Shown here piece by piece: positions 57,959 through 64,000 of a stretch of 64,000 bases of DNA; position 1 is the stretch's first letter, and the number at the start of each line of letters is the position of its first letter. Origin of the DNA: Leuctra nigra (Eukaryota > Arthropoda > Insecta > Plecoptera > Leuctridae); assembly GCA_934045905.1 (NCBI GenBank), contig OW203767.1:15379073-15443072 (forward strand), given 5' to 3'. Under the pieces are notes generated by a model. It was not told the origin of the DNA, did no database searches, and worked only from the letters and a program-made list of their open reading frames with translations. The position numbers were made by a program, and so were the translations under genes.

Positions 57959-60748
57959 GGCACGGAAGAAAAAGATATCATATGAAGTCAACATTTTATT
58001 TTAGTAAGTCGAAGATCAGAGTTCTGATGGAGGCATATTTGTCTTGATTGTAGTACTACTACTGTTAGTAGAACCTCAAGAGATTGATAAAGCATTAAGA
58101 ATCCGTATAAATTGGCTCCATCGTTGGGATTATAGGCGTTTAATAGTAATATAAGTTTTTATAAGTCCTCATTGAAGTTTGGAAAACTTCAAGGCTGAGC
58201 TTTTAGATTCTAAGTGGAATTTGTCAATAACTTGCAAGTTACCAACACGTATAAATATTGAAATAAATTGAGATTTTTTTCCCTTTGATTCGGTGTTGAA
58301 ATAGTAATAATAATGTTCAAAAATACTCTTAAATTTAACCATAATTGAATTATCCAATTGTTGTAGATTCTTCTCAGCTACAATTACTTCAGCTTGTTGC
58401 CGATTACATGTATTGTTGGGATGATATTGAAATAATAATTTATTATAAGAGAAAAGAGATGGAGTGCATATTGTACCTGCTGCATTGTTGAAAAATAAAT
58501 AAATTGGTGGGTACACCCGCCTCTTCATGCTGTAATAAAAGCCAGTGATATCCCTATGTATACAAATATAAATCAATCTAGTTATACTATACGTCTGCGT
58601 ACGACTGGTAGTCACTATTCGAACAAATAAGCGATACGTGATGGAGCCACTTCTGGCAGGAAACTTTTTAGATGCACTTTTTTATTTTGATGTTCGTGTT
58701 TCCATAGGGCAGTGAAAAGGAGAAACGAATGAAATTTAGATTTAGTTACAAGTTTACTTTTTCAGCCATAACAAACGACTAAAGCAAATTTAATATAATT
58801 TATTTAAATAAATATTCCCGTGATATCCTCTATTTATCCCCTTATGGCTAGTACCAAAGAATCCACCAGAGGTCAGTCGTGTTCCTTATTTTCTCGAATA
58901 GGGTAAGTTTTATCACAACATAATGAGCTGACTGTATTTTGTTGAAAAACGTTTTTTCTCAGAACGATCGGATCGCTGCTGCGTGTATTTGGTAAATCGA
59001 ATTCTGCAAACAAGAACGGTTTCCTCTGCCCTAGTCTCTCGTGCAGTATCAGATGATAAAACAGCAATTTGTTTAAGTGGCATCGCACAGTCATAGTAGT
59101 GCAAGCAAACGTCGCATGGGCGTGGTCGTCGAGTGACCAAAGCTGCCACCGAACACTAAATAACATCTCCACAAAGAATAACAAAATACAAGCGATCTCT
59201 GGTAGCAGTGACATAGAGTGTCGATAAAGTGGTGTTACGATCTTATCGGCCGTGCTTTCAACAACCCAAGAGAAATAGAGCAGTGTGATGCGGAAAACAT
59301 TTTATCACCAGATTGAGCCACCGTCGTATTTTAGTCTTTATATTCTGGTAAAAAGTCATCATTTTAGCAATATACCTACATTCTAAAATTATAATTGAAT
59401 AGTATTTGTTAGTCTGTGATATCAATCACGGTATGAAGTTAATTTAATTGAGGTTTTTGGTGGAGGTACAGTTTTGACAGTAGAATGTAGGCCACTTGAA
59501 CCCATATTAGCATTATATTTCTAGATTCCCATCCGTATTAAGTTCTGACATAAGTAATGCCAATATAAATCGTATTTATGTTTCTCTATAAATTTGTTAT
59601 TCCACTGTCTTGGCATATTTATACCGGACTGCAAAAGAATGAACTTTCACCTGAGCTTTTCATGATCTGAGCTTTCGAGGGAAACGAGCTTGACGCAAGC
59701 TCAGTCTAAATCCCATCGTAAGAACTCCCTCGCGAGCGTGGGTCGCTTGCATAAAATAGAGAGTAGATTAGGGGTTGAAATACTGGGTGAAGATTTTATG
59801 ACAAAATCTTATTTATGATTTTATTGTATTTCTGTGCAGCTGTAATGTATTGGGTAAAAGATGCAAATAAATCTAGAATAAGGCATTGAGCATGTGGAAA
59901 ATTAATTATAGTTACATGAATCAATTATTTGAATCAAGACTAAAGATCGTTTCGAGAAATTTATCAGTGAAATCAATAATGAAATTATATTCATTGTAGA
60001 ATAAGGTGTGAACCAAAATTATAATTGAAGAGTTTAAACTAAATAGTTAAAACATGTCAGTTTTGAAGAAGAAAATCAATTTATTGACGGCTGTCTAATA
60101 TTTCTCGAGGCAACAAAAACTTGTAAAATATACAAATAAAATAAAACCTTCCTACTCCTGAAAACATCAAAATATCACAAACACTTTTTAACGTGAATAA
60201 CCTACTGGCCCTTCAATTTCAGTATTTCTATTGGTAAAAGAAACAGCTTCCGATCACAATATCTCAACAGATGCATTCAACAAACTTTCAAAAAGACTTC
60301 AAATACCTATAACAAATATCATCGACTTCGTACACAACCCTCCATATCAGATTAAAAACTGTTCTGAATGACAAATCAAGTATTGTAATGTCTTGTAATG
60401 AATTATCGATTGTATTGGTAATGGAGCCGATGATTGCTTGACCCATGATTGACCCTCGCTGGTCATCTCAATGAAAGAGATCGATGTTAATCTGGTCCAG
60501 CGCATCTATTGTCGTTGATTGACGATCGGTGATGCGGATGCTGAGGCCAAGATGAGGGATGGAGCTGACAGATGTGATTCTTCAAGTGAGCTCAATAACT
60601 AGTAATTCTTTCATCTCAGCGTTTGTAATATTTACACCAGTCACATTGAAAGAGAATACTTCGTATTTGCAATTTTATAGTAGGATTTAATGAATCAAAT
60701 GTGTGCAGTGCAAACACGATTTAAAAAATTCAAATAATATGTTGGTAC
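57959..60748. other. Non-genic sequence
   Basis: No supported gene. The 148-codon minus-strand frame at 58169-58615 and the 113-codon frame at 58873-59214 have no recognised domain. Confidence 0.35.
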
Positions 60749-60856
60749 TTTAACAGTCTTTTTAGGAATGCCATTTGTTGTTGACATGACAATATTGTCC
60801 TAATCAACTGTTTTAAAGCTCTGTTAAATCAGTTGATAAGTTTAACAGTTGGTCTT
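60749..60856. repeat. MITE family B, copy 4
   Basis: GGAATGCCATTTGTTGTTG, CATGACAATATTGTCCTAA and AACTGTTTTAAAGCTCTG align with the copies at 4180 and 5755. Confidence 0.6.
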
Positions 60857-60970
60857 TGTAGAAAAGTTTCGATTACTTAAACTTTTGACATTATTATTCT
60901 AATTCAAACGTGATGAATGAAATAACTGAATATGTAAATATGATTAATAACCCTGAAAGGGTTTAAAATT

Positions 60971-61752
60971 AACTAGGAAAACGCTCTGTGTGACGCGTTG
61001 ATGAGCAAGCACGGATACGCGCAACACCTCGAACCGAAATTCTGTCGGTCGAAAATGTCCTTAAAAGCCAATAATTCTTGAATTTCGTAACAGATTTGTA
61101 TGAAAATCTCCAACAATTCCTAAATTTCCCAATAACCATGTTTTAAGGTTGAAGTTAAGTTGATCGATCAAACGGTTCCTTGCTAATTTTCAAAAATCAC
61201 AGGATCTCGTTCTAAAAATATACCTGGAACCACTCATATGATATAAGTGTGTTACACAATATCAGATCGATCTGTTGAACGGTCATGCTCATTTAGAGCC
61301 TTCGTATTGCATGCGAATTAAAAGTTTCTGAAAGTTTCTGCTCTTAAGACCGTGGAACTGAAGCGTCGACGAGGCACTGATCAAATATTTTAAATTTCTC
61401 TCTCGAAATTTGACAGTGAACACGCAAAATTACCGTAAAAAGTTCATAACTTTTGGATTAAGCTACAGATTAGTCTGAAAATTGTCAAAAATACAGATAA
61501 CGTTGGTCCCAATGATTAAGCAAAGTTTTAAGTTGATCGGTAAAAAAATTATATTTTTAATTTTCAAAAAATCACAAAAATCGCTGGATCTCGTTCAAAG
61601 ATTATCCCTGATACCGCTCATATGATATTAATGTGTATACAAAAGTTCAGACCAATCGGTTGAACGGTTTAGCCAATTGTACAAATACAAAAAGAAGCAA
61701 ACAAAATAACAAACAAACGGAGAAAGTGCCATAAGAGTCTCACTAAGCTCGG
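60971..61752 (+). repeat. Repeat family A, two joined copies
   Basis: The first head AACTAGGAAAACGCTCTGTG (60971) runs to GATCTGTTGAACGGTCAT near 61287. A second 5'-truncated copy follows at once, from CTTCGTATTGCATGCGAATT to GAGAAAGTGCCATAAGAGTC near 61740. Confidence 0.75.
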
Positions 61753-62220
61753 TCAAAAATGTACCTATATATTTGCAATCTAATCTGAGAGTCAATAATC
61801 AAAGTCATATACTTTTTTTTCTTTTTAGACTTTTTGAAGTAGGCACCTTCAAAATATATGATAGGTATGTAATAAAACACTGATATGATAATATACCAGA
61901 AATACTATCAATAGGTATATTTCAAACGGTTGACATTCGATTTTTTATATCATCTAATATATCTCATAAACTCCGTACACAAATATAATAATTCCACAAA
62001 ATAACCGACGGTTATGCACGTGTGCATCAATGTTATTAAAGTAATTGTGAATTTATCGGGTAAACAACTACAAATCGCGCAAAATAACTGCTTGATATTG
62101 AGCCTTTGATAAACAATTTCATCAAATCTAAATAATTGCATCAAAATTGTGCCCTCCAGAAAAGTTTGCCAATTTTGAAATGACCTAGAGGGTACCAAAG
62201 TGATAAAGACAAGCCTAATA
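61753..62220. other. Non-genic sequence
   Basis: No gene recognised. The minus-strand frame 61950-62363 runs into a family A fragment. Confidence 0.4.
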
Positions 62221-62252
62221 AACGCGTTACACAGAGCGTTTCCTAGTAATAT
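62221..62252 (-). repeat. Repeat family A, inverted head fragment
   Basis: The minus strand reads TTACTAGGAAACGCTCTGTG then TAACGCGTT, i.e. only the first 30 bases of family A. Confidence 0.7.
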
Positions 62253-62733
62253 AATAATAGTGATTTCATAATCCCGTATTATACAAGGATTGCGTCCAGG
62301 ATCATTACTGATAAGGATCTTCTGTCTGCTTGTTTTGATACCCAACAGATTTGTCAAACGCAATCCTTGTTAATTACTCAAACTAAACACTGCACTGTTA
62401 ATTAGTCCTACCCCCATTCCACCCGCCCTGTACAGCTTATTCTCTGTAATAGCAGTGTATCAATGCGCCGACCGCTTCCCCTCGGGCACTACTTTCCTGC
62501 GCATATGTTGAATCAATGTGTGTAGTTATAGACTTGAAGTAGCTTTGTGTGGTGTGTTGACAATTAGTCATGTAGACTGGTGATGACCTAATTAGTGTCT
62601 AGTTTCTCTGCTATGGAGAGAGAGAAGCTTTGCTATAGTCCAGTATAATAGTGGACAGTATCTAAAACAAAAGGAAAATGTAAAGACATTTTAAGATATA
62701 CATGGAAACTTGTTAACACACACTATCAAAGTT
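62253..62733. other. Non-genic sequence
   Basis: No gene recognised. Confidence 0.4.
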
Positions 62734-63245
62734 AGACTAGGAAAATGCTTTGTGTAACTCGTTGATAAGCGAGTCTTCGTATTGTATAAGAATTCATATG
62801 CGTTTGTAAGTCTCTGCTCAACAGACCTTGAAAAGAGCAGAAACGAAATCACTAATCAGTCAAAAAAGCAGTGATAAAATATCAAAATTCCCTTCAAGAA
62901 ATTTGACTTCAAGAAAACACGCATAAAATGTCCGTAAAATGTCAAAAACTTTTGAAGATAACGACAGAATAAGTATGAAATTTGCCAAAAACACCTAAAA
63001 TGTTGGTCCCCATGACCATGCAAATTTGAATTAATCGGTCAATCGGTTTCAGTTTTAATTTTCAAGAAAAACACATGAACCTGTTCAAAAACTATACACG
63101 AGACCGCTCTTGTGAGATTAGTGTGCCTACAACATTTGAGGTCAATCGGTTGACAGGTTTGGCCTGGCATTGCTTACAAAAACACACAAAAAACAGAGAA
63201 GGTGCCACAAGATTACCGTGGTGACGCTCGCTACTCTAGCGTAAT
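62734..63245 (+). repeat. Repeat family A, near full-length copy (about 510 bp)
   Basis: From ACTAGGAAAATGCTTTGTG through TTGATAAGCGAG, CAACAGACCTTG, AAAATGTTGGTCCCCATGAC, TTAATCGGTCAATCGG, AATCGGTTGACAGGTTT to AGAGAAGGTGCCACAAGA and GACGCTCGCTACTC. It gives the best single view of the family's extent. Confidence 0.8.
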
Positions 63246-64000
63246 TACATTTTTTTGAAATATAATAATTATTTATGTAAATTAACATAATGTCCTAATA
63301 TTTTACTAAAAATATTATGTTATCAAAATGAGTTTTCAGATATAACTGAGGAACAAGACAGTTTCTTCAATCCCACAAATCCTGTACATAATCCTCTGCT
63401 GGACCAGTGATCATAATGGAATACTTCTTTTATATTTTGGTCTCTCTTTGACAACAAACAATTGCATTTAAAGTTGGTAGGTCCAAAAAGACAAGAACGA
63501 AAGTGTTTCTACGTCAATACATTTATATTCTTCCTCCACTCCTCTTTCTTTGTCTAAAAAGCTCTCTTCCCGTTCGCTATCTTTGGCAAAGTTTGTCTCT
63601 GGACAATGTTTTCTAGAAGTGGATAGCTGGTGGATGGGATGAATCCGACGGTCCATTTGGCGGCTAATACTCTTGTAAGAGAGCCCCCCTCCCCCCCTCC
63701 CTCCCTCCGACGCGTGTTATTGGATCTCGACAATGACGGTGCCTACCCTCGCAGGGGGAGAGCTTTTCAAGAGAGTGGAACTTCAAAGATGGCGGCATTT
63801 CTAGACCGACAAATATTCATGGGGATTTAGGTGGTGTTATTTTTTTTGTATGATGGTTTGTTGTTTTTATGACGTGTTTTTTGCGTGACGTTAATTGATT
63901 GATTGATTCGGTGATTGATGTTGTTTTCACATTCGTCATTTGATTACACATATCAAGCAATTCTACATGCAACATTTTTAGGATAAACAAGATAATTAAC
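63246..64000. other. Non-genic sequence
   Basis: No supported gene. A C/T-rich tract lies at 63685-63708, and CAAAGATGGCGGCATTT (a YY1-type word) near 63784. Confidence 0.4.

Noticed and set aside
58169..58615. 148-codon minus-strand open frame
   Set aside because: Low-complexity Tyr/Asn/Ser-rich product of AT-rich DNA; no transposase or other motif found.

Overview
The window reads as AT-rich nuclear DNA of an animal, most probably an insect. Supporting signs are GT-AG introns, TATA boxes, AATAAA poly(A) signals, tRNA-derived SINEs, many miniature DNA transposons with target-site duplications (TSDs), and only about 10 kb of recognisable coding sequence. Repeat style (abundant TAGGTA-type words, foldback MITEs, many long G/C homopolymers) would fit a hemipteran, but that is a guess. 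No rRNA, CRISPR array, bacterial operon or intact autonomous transposon was seen. A 200-base N gap lies at 617-816.

Gene region, about 6.25-15.35 kb, all on the + strand: a tandem cluster of secreted leucine-rich-repeat (LRR) genes. There are two apparently intact two-exon genes (LRR-1, 6351-8200; LRR-3, 12270-14588). Between them lies LRR-2 (8982-11560), whose second exon is split by a 484-bp TTAA-flanked insertion. LRR-4 (about 14725-15165) is a 5'-truncated pseudogene. Each of the three longer genes has a TATA box 54-56 bases before a tiny first coding exon (19 nt, MDSI-H/Y-P), then an intron with a GTAAG donor, then a long exon with a signal peptide, about ten 24-residue LRRs and a short LRRCT-like tail (NPWDC...C). 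No membrane anchor is visible, so the products should be secreted. The start of intron 1 in each copy is made of an interspersed repeat (family A) that also occurs free elsewhere in the window, and in LRR-1 it fills almost the whole intron.

Non-genic region, about 15.4-64 kb and 1-6.2 kb: no convincing exons. It holds mobile elements, several proved by exact TSDs: a hAT-type MITE (15426-16008, 8-bp TSD), a retroposon (27444-27892, 11-bp TSD), a second hAT-type element (28565-29046, 8-bp TSD) and a Mutator-like element (29726-31546, perfect 53-bp inverted ends, 9-bp TSD). There are also tRNA-derived SINEs, a Penelope-type signature, and several foldbacks (notably 44970-45275, 45333-45435 and 47098-47487).

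The stretch 51.26-56.74 kb is built from two recent direct duplications (about 510 bp and 1,847 bp) plus an inverted partial copy. The 1,847-bp unit carries five perfect copies of the 16-mer CCGGAAGTGACGTCAT, which has the form of a composite ETS + CRE site. Diverged relatives of this unit lie near 3.0-3.5 kb and 46.5-46.6 kb. The most interesting items are the LRR cluster with its repeat-derived intron and mosaic conservation, the ETS/CRE-bearing duplicated element, the 9-bp-TSD element, and a microRNA-precursor-like hairpin at about 25.96-26.04 kb.
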